From: Burkholderia ubonensis
GTDB taxonomy: Bacteria > Pseudomonadota > Gammaproteobacteria > Burkholderiales > Burkholderiaceae
Length of the DNA stretch: 64,000 nt
Assembly (NCBI RefSeq): GCF_902833085.1
Contig: NZ_CADFEB010000004.1
Coordinates: 186,001-250,000, forward strand
Direction of reading: 5' to 3'
Positions 1-7,522 of this stretch are shown here, in pieces. Position 1 is the first letter of the stretch. Every line of letters starts with the position of its first letter. The notes beneath the pieces are model-generated. The model ran no database searches. It was not told the origin of the DNA and was given only the letters and a program-made list of their open reading frames with translations. The translations under genes were made by a program, and so were the position numbers.

Positions 1-1
1 C

Positions 2-697
2 CTGTTCCTGTCGACGATCCTGTTCAACCCGTTCTTCGACTCGTACGTGTTCTCGCCGATGGTCTATCACACGTTCCTCGGCCTCGGCACGTTCCCGACC
101 TATCCGAGCGACCAGGGCGCGGTCGGCGATTCGGGCTGGAACAACGCGGTGTCGTATACGTCGCCGGCATTCGGCGGCGCGAACTTCGGCGTGATGTACG
201 CGCTCGGCAACCAGGCGGGCGACAACGGCGCGAAGAAATGGAGTGCTCAGTTCAACTACGCGAACGGGCCGTTCGCGGCGACCGCGGTGTACCAGTACGT
301 GAACTTCAACAACGCCCCGCGCGACCTGGGCACGCTTTCCGGCGTCGCAGGCATGAAGAGCCAGGGCATCGCGCAGGTCGGCGCGACCTACGACCTGAAG
401 TACGTGAAGCTGTTCGGCCAGTACATGTATACGAAGAACGACCAGGTCGCGGGCAGCTGGCACGTGAACACCGGGCAGGGCGGCGTGACGGTGCCGCTCG
501 GCACCGGCACCGCGATGGCGTCCTACGCCTACTCGCGCGACGCGGGCGGCCAGAACCAGACGCGCCAGACGTGGGCCGTCGGCTATGACTATCCGCTGTC
601 GAAGCGCACCGACGTCTACGCGGCGTACATGAACGACCACATCAGCAGCCTGTCGAACGGCAACACGTTCGGCGCCGGCATTCGCGCGAAGTTCTGA
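2..697 (+). CDS. Gram-negative porin, C-terminal part (5' end outside window)
   Basis: The reading frame is open from base 2 and ends at TGA 695-697, so the start codon lies upstream of the window. About 231 residues are visible. They alternate in amphipathic strands typical of outer-membrane beta-barrels and end in GAGIRAKF; a C-terminal Phe is the usual BAM recognition signal. Stretches such as SAQFNYANGPF and VGATYDLKYVKLFGQYMY match the Burkholderiales OmpC-type trimeric general porins (about 350-380 aa). It would let small hydrophilic solutes cross the outer membrane. A strong terminator follows at 757-795. Which porin paralogue this is cannot be told from the C-terminal part. Confidence 0.9.
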   Translation: MFLSTILFNPFFDSYVFSPMVYHTFLGLGTFPTYPSDQGAVGDSGWNNAVSYTSPAFGGANFGVMYALGNQAGDNGAKKWSAQFNYANGPFAATAVYQYVNFNNAPRDLGTLSGVAGMKSQGIAQVGATYDLKYVKLFGQYMYTKNDQVAGSWHVNTGQGGVTVPLGTGTAMASYAYSRDAGGQNQTRQTWAVGYDYPLSKRTDVYAAYMNDHISSLSNGNTFGAGIRAKF

Positions 698-756
698 CCC
701 CGCGGGCACGCCGCCGCGCAAGCCGCGCCGGATTCGTGCCCTGTTTCGTTTTGTTG

Positions 757-795
757 AACGGCGCCGCCAATTGCGGCGCCGTTTTGCTTTTGTTG
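757..795 (+). terminator. Intrinsic terminator after the porin gene
   Basis: The arms AACGGCGCCGC and GCGGCGCCGTT pair around a short AATT loop and are followed by a T-rich tract. It lies 60 bp after the porin stop and ahead of the LysR gene. Confidence 0.85.
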
Positions 796-867
796 ACCTT
801 TCTGTTTCCTCACTTTTGCTACTCTATCTCGTAATTTGTCGATTCTCTGGGATTGCGAGCTAGTTCG

Positions 868-1830
868 ATGGATACCCTCGTCAGCATGAATGTGTTTCGC
901 TACGTCGTCGAAGTGGGCAGCTTCGTCGGCGCGGCGGAGCGCATGCAGATGTCGGCGGCGATGGCGAGCAAGCACGTGATGCATCTCGAGCAGCAGCTCG
1001 GCGCGCGGCTGCTGCATCGCACGACCCGACGCGTTGCGCCCACCGAAGCGGGGCGCGAATACTACGAGCGCCTCGTGCAGGCGCTGTCCGAACTCGACGA
1101 AGCCGGGCAGGCGGTCGGCGCCGCGAGCGTCGTGCCGCAGGGCCGGCTGCGCGTAACGTCGCTGTCCGCGTTCGGGCTGCGCCACGTGATGCAGGCGGTG
1201 ACCGACTACGCGGACCGCTACACCGACGTGACGGTCGAGATCACGCTGTCCGACCGCGTCGTCGAGCTGATCGACGAAGGCTACGATGTCGCGGTGCGCG
1301 CGGCGCCGAGCGGGCTGAAGTCGTCGTCGCTGGTCGCGCGGCAGATCGCGACCGCGCACATCATGCTTGTCGCGTCGCCCGACTATCTGGAGAAGCGCGG
1401 CACGCCGCAGACGATCGCCGATCTCGCGCACCACAACTACCTGCGGCGCGACACGAACGCGACGGTGCTCGATGCGATGGTGACCGACGCGGCCGCCGCG
1501 TCGCGCGTGAATCTCAACGGCAACCTGATCGTCAACCACCTCGAAGGGTTGCGCGCGGCTGTGCTCGGCGGCGCGGGCATCGCGCTGCTCGGCACCGAAG
1601 TGGTCGGCGACGACCTCGAGGCCGGGCGTCTCGTGCCGGTGCTGCTCGATGCGGTGCCGCCGCGCGAGCTGCCGATCTATGCGGTGTACGCGAGCCGCCG
1701 CCATGTGTCGGCGAAGGTGCGCTCGTTCGTCGATTTCCTCGCCGCGCGGTTCGAGAACGAATCGCTGTGCCCGTCGATCGAGGCGCGCCTGCGCGTGCTG
1801 CCGATCACGCGGATCAAGCGCGCGGGCTAA
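868..1830 (+). CDS. LysR-family transcriptional regulator
   Basis: This 320-residue protein has the standard LysR layout. The N-terminal winged helix-turn-helix covers roughly residues 1-60 (FRYVVEVGSFVGAAERM, then LEQQLGARLLHRTTRR), and an effector-binding domain follows from about residue 90. I chose ATG 868 because the motif spacing from the N-terminus is normal there; a TTG lies in frame at 853 but would only add five residues. The gene sits between the porin and a convergent nitronate monooxygenase, with terminators on both sides, so it appears to be monocistronic. Its target is not evident from context. LysR proteins with this N-terminus often control catabolic or stress genes elsewhere on the chromosome. 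Confidence 0.9.
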   Translation: MDTLVSMNVFRYVVEVGSFVGAAERMQMSAAMASKHVMHLEQQLGARLLHRTTRRVAPTEAGREYYERLVQALSELDEAGQAVGAASVVPQGRLRVTSLSAFGLRHVMQAVTDYADRYTDVTVEITLSDRVVELIDEGYDVAVRAAPSGLKSSSLVARQIATAHIMLVASPDYLEKRGTPQTIADLAHHNYLRRDTNATVLDAMVTDAAAASRVNLNGNLIVNHLEGLRAAVLGGAGIALLGTEVVGDDLEAGRLVPVLLDAVPPRELPIYAVYASRRHVSAKVRSFVDFLAARFENESLCPSIEARLRVLPITRIKRAG

Positions 1831-1877
1831 GCGATGTGAGCGACGCGCTTTCGTCGAAGGAAACCCGCAGCAAGCAA

Positions 1878-1911
1878 AAAGCGCGAACGCCGTGAGGCGT
1901 TCGCGCTTTCG
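1878..1911. terminator. Bidirectional terminator between convergent genes
   Basis: A near-perfect inverted repeat AAAGCGCGAACGCC / GGCGTTCGCGCTTT with a GTGA loop spans 1878-1909. A-tract on the left and T-tract on the right let it stop transcription from the LysR gene and from the opposing monooxygenase gene. Confidence 0.85.
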
Positions 1912-1944
1912 TTTTGTGCGACGGATTCGACGTGACGCGCCGCG

Positions 1945-2904
1945 TCAGCGCGCAATGCCGAGCCGCGCCTTCGTGTCGTCGTATTCGCGCTTCAGGCGCT
2001 CGACGAGCGTCGCGACGCTCGGCAGGTCGTCCATCAGGCCGACGCCCTGGCCCGCGCCCCAGATGTCCTTCCACGCCTTCGCCTTGTCGCCGCCGAAGTT
2101 CATCTTCGTCTTGTCGGATTCGGGCAGCGCGTCCGGGTCGAGCCCCGCTTTCTCGATGCTCTCGCGGATGTAGTTGCCGTGCACGCCGGTGAAGAGGTTC
2201 GTATAGATGATGTCGGCGGATTTCGCGTTGAGGATCGCGTGCTTGTAGTCCTCGACCGCGTGCGCTTCCTGCGTCGCGATGAAGCGCGTGCCCATGTACG
2301 CGAGGTCGGCGCCCATCGCCTGCGCGGCGAGGATCGAGCCGCCGTTGGCGATCGCGCCGGACAGCACGATCGGGCCGTCGAACATCCTGCGCACCTCGCC
2401 GACGAGCGCGAACGGCGACGTCGTGCCCGCGTGGCCGCCCGCGCCGGCCGCGACGAGGATCAGCCCGTCGACGCCCGCTTCGAGCGCCTTCTGCGCGTGC
2501 CGCAGGTTGATCACGTCGTGCAGCACGATGCCGCCGTAGCTGTGCACCGCGTCGACGATCTCGCGCGCGGGTGCGCGCAGGCTCGTGATGAAGATCGGCA
2601 CCTTGTGGTCGACGCACACGCGGATGTCGTGCTCGAGCCGCTCGTTCGACTGGTGGACGATCTGGTTGACCGCGATCGGGCCGATCACCGCATCCGGATG
2701 CTTCGCCTTGTGGTCGGCGAGCTCGGCCTGGATCTTCGTGAGCCATTCGTCGAGCAGTTCGGCCGGGCGCGCGTTGAGCGCCGGGAACGAGCCGACGATG
2801 CCGGCCTTGCATTGCGCGAGGACGAGTTCGGGGTAGCTGACGATGAACATCGGCGACGCGATGACGGGCAGCGTCAGATGCTGAAGAACGGCGGGCAGTG
2901 CCAT
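1945..2904 (-). CDS. Nitronate monooxygenase / 2-nitropropane dioxygenase-like flavoprotein
   Basis: The 319-residue TIM-barrel protein starts MALPAVLQHLTLPVIASPMF, the usual opening of the NMO/NPD family. It contains the family pattern GGHAGTTSPFALV, with the histidine thought to take part in nitronate oxidation, and phosphate-binding segments such as SGAIANGGSI for FMN. These enzymes oxidise alkyl nitronates (for example propionate-3-nitronate) with O2 in the cytoplasm. The start at 2904 is preceded by GGAGAC; the frame is open further upstream but lacks family sequence there. A palindrome at 3010-3029 overlaps its likely promoter. The exact substrate is unknown. Confidence 0.88.
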   Translation of the reverse strand: MALPAVLQHLTLPVIASPMFIVSYPELVLAQCKAGIVGSFPALNARPAELLDEWLTKIQAELADHKAKHPDAVIGPIAVNQIVHQSNERLEHDIRVCVDHKVPIFITSLRAPAREIVDAVHSYGGIVLHDVINLRHAQKALEAGVDGLILVAAGAGGHAGTTSPFALVGEVRRMFDGPIVLSGAIANGGSILAAQAMGADLAYMGTRFIATQEAHAVEDYKHAILNAKSADIIYTNLFTGVHGNYIRESIEKAGLDPDALPESDKTKMNFGGDKAKAWKDIWGAGQGVGLMDDLPSVATLVERLKREYDDTKARLGIAR

Positions 2905-3009
2905 GTGGAGTCTCCTGATCCTGATCGTGGCTGTACGTGACAGTGACAGCGCGAACGGCGCTTCGAGTGTAGCCGGTGCGGCCGCCGCGCAGGTCTGCTG
3001 CACATATTA

Positions 3010-3029
3010 ATACGAACGATCGTGCGTTT
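3010..3029. promoter_or_regulatory. Operator-like palindrome upstream of the nitronate monooxygenase gene
   Basis: ATACGAACGATCGTGCGTTT is a 20-bp imperfect palindrome centred on CGATCG, with two mismatched pairs. It abuts an A+T-rich TATTAAT that could act as the -10 element for the leftward gene. The form resembles TetR-type operators. No TetR gene is in the window, so the cognate protein is unknown. Confidence 0.35.
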
Positions 3030-3170
3030 GCGTGCGAGCTTAACAAAGGGCGCCGTGTGCGGGCAATCGAGTGAGTGCTCTCGTTCTACGGATTCGGGTA
3101 TCCACGCCGCTGTGCGGCTTCGAACGCGCTCCTACAATAGCCGCCATAACAAACCAACGAGAAACAAACC

Positions 3171-4067
3171 ATGTCGTTCGAGACATTCGCTCCGTTTCGC
3201 GTAACGGTGCAGGACACCGACATCTTCGGTGTCAAAGGAGGCGCGGGGCCGCCGCTTCTGCTGCTGCACGGCCATCCGCAGACCCACATGATCTGGCATC
3301 GCGTCGCCGCGACGCTCGCGAATCATTTCACGGTGATCGCGACCGATCTGCGCGGCTACGGCGCGTCCGGCAAACCCGCGAGCGACGCGCAGCACACGCC
3401 GTATTCGAAGCGCGCGATGGCGGCCGACCAGGTCGCGGTGATGCGGCAGTTCGGCTTCGAGCGCTTCTACGTGTGCGCGCACGATCGCGGCGCGCGCGTC
3501 GCGCACCGGCTCGCGCTCGATCATGCCGATGCGGTCGAGCGGATGATGCTGCTCGACATCGCGCCGACGCTCGCGATGTACGAGAAGACCGATCGCGCAT
3601 TCGCGACCGCGTACTTCCACTGGTTCTTCCTGATCCAGCCCGAGCCGTTGCCGGAGACGCTGATCGGCGCAAACACCGACGCGTACATCGAGCGCGTGAT
3701 GGGCAACCGCTCGGCGGGCCTCGCGCCGTTCGCGCCCGACGCGCTTGCCGCGTATCGCGCGGCGCTCGCGCAGCCGGGCGCGGTGCACGCGATGTGCGAG
3801 GACTACCGCGCGTCGGCGACGATCGACCTCGAGCACGACCGTGCGGATCTCGAGCGCGGCACCAAGGTCGCGTGCCCGCTGCGCGTGCTGTGGGGCGAGA
3901 ACGGGATCGTCGAACGCTGCTTCGATCCGCTCGACGAATGGCGGCACGTCGCGCGCGACGTCAGCGGCCGCGCGCTCCCGTGCGGGCACTACGTTCCGGA
4001 AGAGGCGCCGGTCGACCTGATCGACGAGATGCTCGCGTTCTTCGAGGCGCGCGACCCGGCGGCCTGA
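3171..4067 (+). CDS. Alpha/beta hydrolase, fluoroacetate (haloacetate) dehalogenase-like
   Basis: This 298-residue alpha/beta hydrolase has the oxyanion-hole motif HGHPQTH near residue 33. The nucleophile position reads AHDRGARVAHR, so it is Asp105 and not Ser, as in haloalkane/haloacetate dehalogenases and epoxide hydrolases. The His150-Trp151 pair and Tyr212 match the halide pocket of fluoroacetate dehalogenases. Asp129 and His273 (CGHYVPEEAP) complete the expected triad. The predicted reaction is hydrolytic removal of halide from a haloacetate to give glycolate. ATG 3171 follows a probable -10 TACAAT at 3133-3138. It is convergent with the Lrp-type gene. An epoxide hydrolase role is the main alternative. 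Confidence 0.8.
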   Translation: MSFETFAPFRVTVQDTDIFGVKGGAGPPLLLLHGHPQTHMIWHRVAATLANHFTVIATDLRGYGASGKPASDAQHTPYSKRAMAADQVAVMRQFGFERFYVCAHDRGARVAHRLALDHADAVERMMLLDIAPTLAMYEKTDRAFATAYFHWFFLIQPEPLPETLIGANTDAYIERVMGNRSAGLAPFAPDALAAYRAALAQPGAVHAMCEDYRASATIDLEHDRADLERGTKVACPLRVLWGENGIVERCFDPLDEWRHVARDVSGRALPCGHYVPEEAPVDLIDEMLAFFEARDPAA

Positions 4068-4101
4068 TGAAGATGGCGGCGCGGGCGGCGGCGCGAGCGC
4101 G

Positions 4102-4593
4102 TCACCGCCGCGCCGCGTCGTCGTCCGCAAGCGGCGGCAGCCGGCGCGGCACCGGCGTCGACTTGACGATCGCGGTGCTCGTCTCCGCGCGCTCGGTCAC
4201 CTTCGCGAGGATGCCGTCGAGCTGCTCGATCGAGCGCAGGTAGAGCCGGCAGATGAAGCAGTCGTCGCCGGTCACCTTGTCGCATTCGACGAATTCGGGG
4301 ATGCGCCGCAGCAGCTCCTCGACGAGATGCAGCTGGCCGGGCAGCGGCTTCACGCGGACGATCGCCTGCAGCGTATAGCCGAGCGCGCGCGGGTCGAGCT
4401 CGACGGTGAAGCCGGCGATCACGCCCTGCGCCTCGAGGCGCCGCACGCGGTCCGCGGTCGCGGGCGCCGACAGCCCGATCTGCCGCGCCAGCTCGCTGGT
4501 CGCGATGCGCGCGTCGTCGGCGAGCGCGGCGAGGATCGCGCGGTCGGTCGCGTCGAGCGCGGCGACCGATGGAGGGGAAAGGCGTTTCGTCAT
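4102..4593 (-). CDS. Lrp/AsnC-family transcriptional regulator
   Basis: This 163-residue protein has an N-terminal helix-turn-helix (LDATDRAILAALADDARIATSELARQIGLS region, residues 12-60) followed by an RAM/AsnC ligand-binding domain. These are hallmarks of feast-famine regulators, which bind amino acids and form octamers on DNA. It is transcribed divergently from a DMT-family exporter gene. The 110-bp intergenic region holds a perfect inverted repeat (4613-4630). This arrangement is typical of an amino-acid exporter and its regulator. The C-terminal tail (VPRRLPPLADDDAARR) is an extension without recognised function. Confidence 0.9.
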   Translation of the reverse strand: MTKRLSPPSVAALDATDRAILAALADDARIATSELARQIGLSAPATADRVRRLEAQGVIAGFTVELDPRALGYTLQAIVRVKPLPGQLHLVEELLRRIPEFVECDKVTGDDCFICRLYLRSIEQLDGILAKVTERAETSTAIVKSTPVPRRLPPLADDDAARR

Positions 4594-4612
4594 GATCGCT
4601 TTGCTTTCGAAG

Positions 4613-4630
4613 GTGAATCGGATGATTCAC
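4613..4630. promoter_or_regulatory. Perfect inverted repeat between Lrp-type gene and DMT exporter gene
   Basis: GTGAATCGGATGATTCAC has 7-bp arms around GGAT. It lies 20 bp from the regulator start and upstream of a -10-like TAGAAT (4667-4672) for the exporter. Its position fits an operator for the divergent AsnC/Lrp protein; this is inference from placement and symmetry. Confidence 0.55.
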
Positions 4631-4703
4631 TTCAGTTTAGCCGTGGAGATCGCGAAAGCAAGTTTCTAGAATCGAAGTCATCCGATCCTTCAACGGAACC
4701 ATC

Positions 4704-5606
4704 ATGGCTTCGAACGAAATTCGCCGCGGCGCCGCCGAAATGGTCGTCGCGATGCTGATGTCCGGCACGATCGGCTGGCTCGTGATGTCGTCGCGGCAGC
4801 CGCTCGCCAACGTCGTGTTCTTCCGCTGCGTGTTCGGCGGCGCGACGCTCGCGCTCGTCTGCGCGGCGCTCGGGCTCCTGCGCCGCTCGCTGTTCTCGTG
4901 GCGCATGCTCGGTCTCGCCGCGCTCGGCAGCGTCGCGATCGTCGCGAACTGGCTGCTGCTGTTCGCCGCGTATTCGCGCGCGTCGATCTCGATGGCGACC
5001 GCCGTCTACAACACGCAGCCGTTCATGCTCGTCGCGCTCGGCGCGCTCGTGTTCCGCGAACGGATCACCACGTCGACGCTCGTGTGGCTGCTGCTCGCGT
5101 TCGTCGGCCTCGTGTGCGTGGTGCGCGTCGAGCCGGCCGTGCTCGCGTTGCCGGGCGAGTATCTCGAAGGCGTCGCGCTCGCGCTCGGCGCTGCGTTCCT
5201 GTATGCGGTGTCGTCGATCATCGCCAAGCACCTGAAGGGCACGCCGCCGCACCTGATCGCGCTGCTGCAGGTCGGGCTCGGCGTCGTGATGCTCGCGCCG
5301 TTCACCCGCTTCGACACGCTGCCCGCGACGCCGTCGCAATGGTTCGACCTCGTCGTGCTCGGCATCGTGCACACGGGGGTGATGTACGTGCTGCTGTACG
5401 GCGCGATCCAGAAGCTGCCGACCGCGATGACGGGCGCGCTGTCGTTCGTCTACCCGGTCGTCGCGATCGCGGTCGATCGCGTCGCGTTCGGGCAGACGCT
5501 CGCGTGGACGCAGGTGCTCGGCGCGCTGTTGATCCTGCTCGCGGCGGCCGGCGTCAATCTCGGCTGGCGCATCGTGCCGGCGCGCCGCGCGGTGGCGGGG
5601 CGCTGA
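4704..5606 (+). CDS. DMT-superfamily (EamA) inner-membrane transporter
   Basis: The 300-residue protein is strongly hydrophobic, with about ten predicted membrane helices arranged as two EamA repeats (first half to about residue 140, second half from about 150). EamA carriers usually export metabolites such as amino acids. Divergence from an AsnC/Lrp regulator supports an amino-acid or related substrate. The start ATG 4704 follows a plausible promoter with -10 TAGAAT at 4667-4672. The substrate cannot be assigned from sequence. A candidate small RNA with its own terminator lies downstream. Confidence 0.85.
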   Translation: MASNEIRRGAAEMVVAMLMSGTIGWLVMSSRQPLANVVFFRCVFGGATLALVCAALGLLRRSLFSWRMLGLAALGSVAIVANWLLLFAAYSRASISMATAVYNTQPFMLVALGALVFRERITTSTLVWLLLAFVGLVCVVRVEPAVLALPGEYLEGVALALGAAFLYAVSSIIAKHLKGTPPHLIALLQVGLGVVMLAPFTRFDTLPATPSQWFDLVVLGIVHTGVMYVLLYGAIQKLPTAMTGALSFVYPVVAIAVDRVAFGQTLAWTQVLGALLILLAAAGVNLGWRIVPARRAVAGR

Positions 5607-5747
5607 AACGGTCGCGCGATTTGGCTTGCCACTATGGCTTGCCGCAGCGGCGCGAAAAACGTGCCCCGCGCGCACATGAAACGGGCTGTAAGAAGTTGTA
5701 GGGAAACACCCGATGCGATGCCGCGGGCGTCGCTCGTATGATGCGTG

Positions 5748-5821
5748 CTGTGACGTTGATCACGTTCACAGGATTCCGATTCGAGGTGCCGTTCGCCCGT
5801 CAGGCTGAACGGCATTTTTTT
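5748..5821 (+). ncRNA. Candidate small RNA with two hairpins and an intrinsic terminator
   Basis: Downstream of a -10-like TATGAT (5737-5742), the DNA can form a 9-bp hairpin with one bulge (CTGTGA paired with TCACAG, CGT with ACG; 5748-5771). A 15-nt linker follows, then a terminator hairpin TGCCGTTC/GAACGGCA with an inner GCC/GGC pair and seven T (5815-5821). The layout of 5' hairpin, single-stranded linker and U-tailed terminator is typical of Hfq-dependent sRNAs. No clear -35 is visible. The alternative is that it is only the terminator of the upstream exporter gene. It ends on the stop codon of the opposing DUF1289 gene. Confidence 0.4.
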
Positions 5822-6017
5822 ATGCGTCGCTTGCCGCGAGCGCGCGCCGCGCGTCGAGCCGCGCGAGCACCGCGCGCTTCGCGTCGTCGTCCGACGCGCG
5901 CCATCCCTTGATCTCGTCGCGGGTGCGCAGGCAGCCCGCGCACCACTCGGTGCGCGGATCGATCTTGCACACGCCGGTGCACGGCGATGCGACGGCGCTT
6001 TGCGGCACGTCGCTCAT
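5820..6017 (-). CDS. Small DUF1289 cysteine-rich protein
   Basis: This 65-residue protein has four conserved cysteines in the pattern SPCTGVCKID...WCAGCLRT, the signature of the DUF1289 family. That family is often called a putative Fe-S or metal-binding protein, and its function is not established. The start at 6017 overlaps the stop of the ybaK-like gene by ATGA, so it is translationally coupled as the last gene of a five-gene operon. Confidence 0.85.
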   Translation of the reverse strand: MSDVPQSAVASPCTGVCKIDPRTEWCAGCLRTRDEIKGWRASDDDAKRAVLARLDARRALAASDA

Positions 6018-6520
6018 GCGGTCTCCCGCAGCGCGACGTCGGCAACCGGCGCGCCGGTCAGCGTGACGAGCTCCTGCGGCGACAGGTTGAACACCGCATG
6101 CGGATGGCCGGCCGCGGCCCACAGGCTGTCGAGCGCGAGCAGGTCGGCGTCGATCAGCGTGACGGGCTCGACCAGATGGCCGATCGGGCACACGCCGCCG
6201 ATCGCATAGCCGGTGTTGTCGCGCACGAACTTCGCGTCCGCGCGGCCGACCTCGCCGACCTGCGCGGCGACCTTCTGCTCGTCGACGCGGTTCGCGCCGC
6301 TCGCGACTACCAGCACCGGCGCGCCGTCCGACTGGCGGCGGAACAGGATCGACTTCGCGATCTGCGCGACCGAGCAGCCGAGCCCGGCCGCCGCCTCCGC
6401 GGACGTCTTGCCGGTTTCGGACAGCATCACGATGCCTTTCGCATGGCCGCGCTCGCGCAGCAGCGTCGCGACGCGTCGCGCGGAATCGGGGAGGGAGTCG
6501 AATGAAGTGGGGGTCGTCAT
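6014..6520 (-). CDS. YbaK/EbsC-family aminoacyl-tRNA deacylase-like protein
   Basis: The 168-residue protein spans the complete YbaK/EbsC domain. It has the conserved Lys in the segment AQIAKSILFR and the GGVCPIGH motif typical of trans-editing deacylases. Family members hydrolyse mischarged Cys-tRNA(Pro) or Ala-tRNA(Pro), and some have other substrates. It lies 34 bp after mvaB and overlaps the DUF1289 gene, as part of the leftward operon from 8906. Nothing in the context explains a link between tRNA editing and the operon's leucine-catabolic and reductase genes. Confidence 0.85.
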   Translation of the reverse strand: MTTPTSFDSLPDSARRVATLLRERGHAKGIVMLSETGKTSAEAAAGLGCSVAQIAKSILFRRQSDGAPVLVVASGANRVDEQKVAAQVGEVGRADAKFVRDNTGYAIGGVCPIGHLVEPVTLIDADLLALDSLWAAAGHPHAVFNLSPQELVTLTGAPVADVALRETA

Positions 6521-6554
6521 GTGGTCGAATCCGTTGAATGCATGAAGCTTGGAG

Positions 6555-7487
6555 TCAGGCGCAGCTCGGCGCGTCGGCTGCGCTTTGCGCCTTCGCGAGC
6601 AGCGCGCGGCCGGCGCGCGACACGTTCGCGCGGCCGATCGCGTTCGAGATGAATTCGCCGGCGGCGACGACCTGCGCGAGATCGACGCCGGTGTCGATGC
6701 CGAGGCCCTGCATCAGGTACAGCACGTCCTCGGTCGCGACGTTGCCGGTCGCGCCCTTCGCGTACGGGCAGCCGCCGAGGCCCGCGACCGACGCGTGGAA
6801 GATCTCGATCCCTTCGAACAGCGCCGCGTAGATGTTCGCGAGCGCCTGCCCGTAGGTGTCGTGGAAGTGGCCCGACAGGCGCTCGCGCGGAAACACGCGC
6901 GTGACCGCCGCGAGCACCTCGCGCGTGCGGTTCGGCGTGCCGACGCCGATCGTGTCGGCGAGGTCGATCTCGTCGCAGCCGAGCGCCGCGAAGCGCTCGA
7001 CGACGTCGACGACCGACGCGACCGGCACGTCGCCCTGGTACGGGCAGCCGAGCGCGCACGACACGCTGCCGCGCAGCCGCAGGCCCGCATCCTTCGCGGC
7101 CTTCGCGACCGGCTCGAAGCGCGCGATGCTCTCGGCGATGCTGCAGTTGATGTTGCGCTGCGAGAACGCCTCGCTCGCCGCGCCGAAGATCACGACCTCG
7201 TCCGCGCGCGCGGCGAGCGCGCCCTCGAAGCCCTTCAGGTTCGGCGTGAGCACCGAGTAGACGGTGCCGGCGCGCCGTTCGATGCCGGCCATCACGTCGG
7301 CGCCGTCGGCCATCTGCGGCACCCATTTCGGCGACACGAACGACGCGGCCTCGATGTTGCGGAAGCCGGCGCGCGACAGGCGGTCGACCAGCGCGATCTT
7401 CACGTCGGTGGGCACGAAGGTCTTTTCGTTCTGCAGCCCGTCACGCGGGCCGACTTCGACGATCTTCACGGCGGTGGGGAAGGTCAT
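6555..7487 (-). CDS. mvaB: Hydroxymethylglutaryl-CoA lyase
   Basis: This 310-residue TIM-barrel enzyme starts MTFPTAVKIVEVGPRDGLQNE, the HMGL-like N-terminal signature with the metal-binding Asp in GPRDG. It contains the HMG-CoA lyase active-site pattern VAGLGGCPYAKGATGN with the essential Cys, and the metal-binding HFHDTYGQ. It splits HMG-CoA into acetyl-CoA and acetoacetate, the last step of leucine breakdown. Start 7487 follows GGAGACAG. It sits 35 bp after ghrA in the same operon. The acetoacetate product could feed the thiolase encoded elsewhere in the window. Confidence 0.95.
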   Translation of the reverse strand: MTFPTAVKIVEVGPRDGLQNEKTFVPTDVKIALVDRLSRAGFRNIEAASFVSPKWVPQMADGADVMAGIERRAGTVYSVLTPNLKGFEGALAARADEVVIFGAASEAFSQRNINCSIAESIARFEPVAKAAKDAGLRLRGSVSCALGCPYQGDVPVASVVDVVERFAALGCDEIDLADTIGVGTPNRTREVLAAVTRVFPRERLSGHFHDTYGQALANIYAALFEGIEIFHASVAGLGGCPYAKGATGNVATEDVLYLMQGLGIDTGVDLAQVVAAGEFISNAIGRANVSRAGRALLAKAQSAADAPSCA

Positions 7488-7522
7488 GACTGTCTCCTTG
7501 TCTTTGGAATGCGCGATTCGAT

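Noticed and set aside
5748..5771. CRP-type operator (TGTGA...TCACA)
   Set aside because: The half-sites are 12 bp apart instead of 6, so it does not fit a CRP site; the hairpin interpretation within a small RNA is better.
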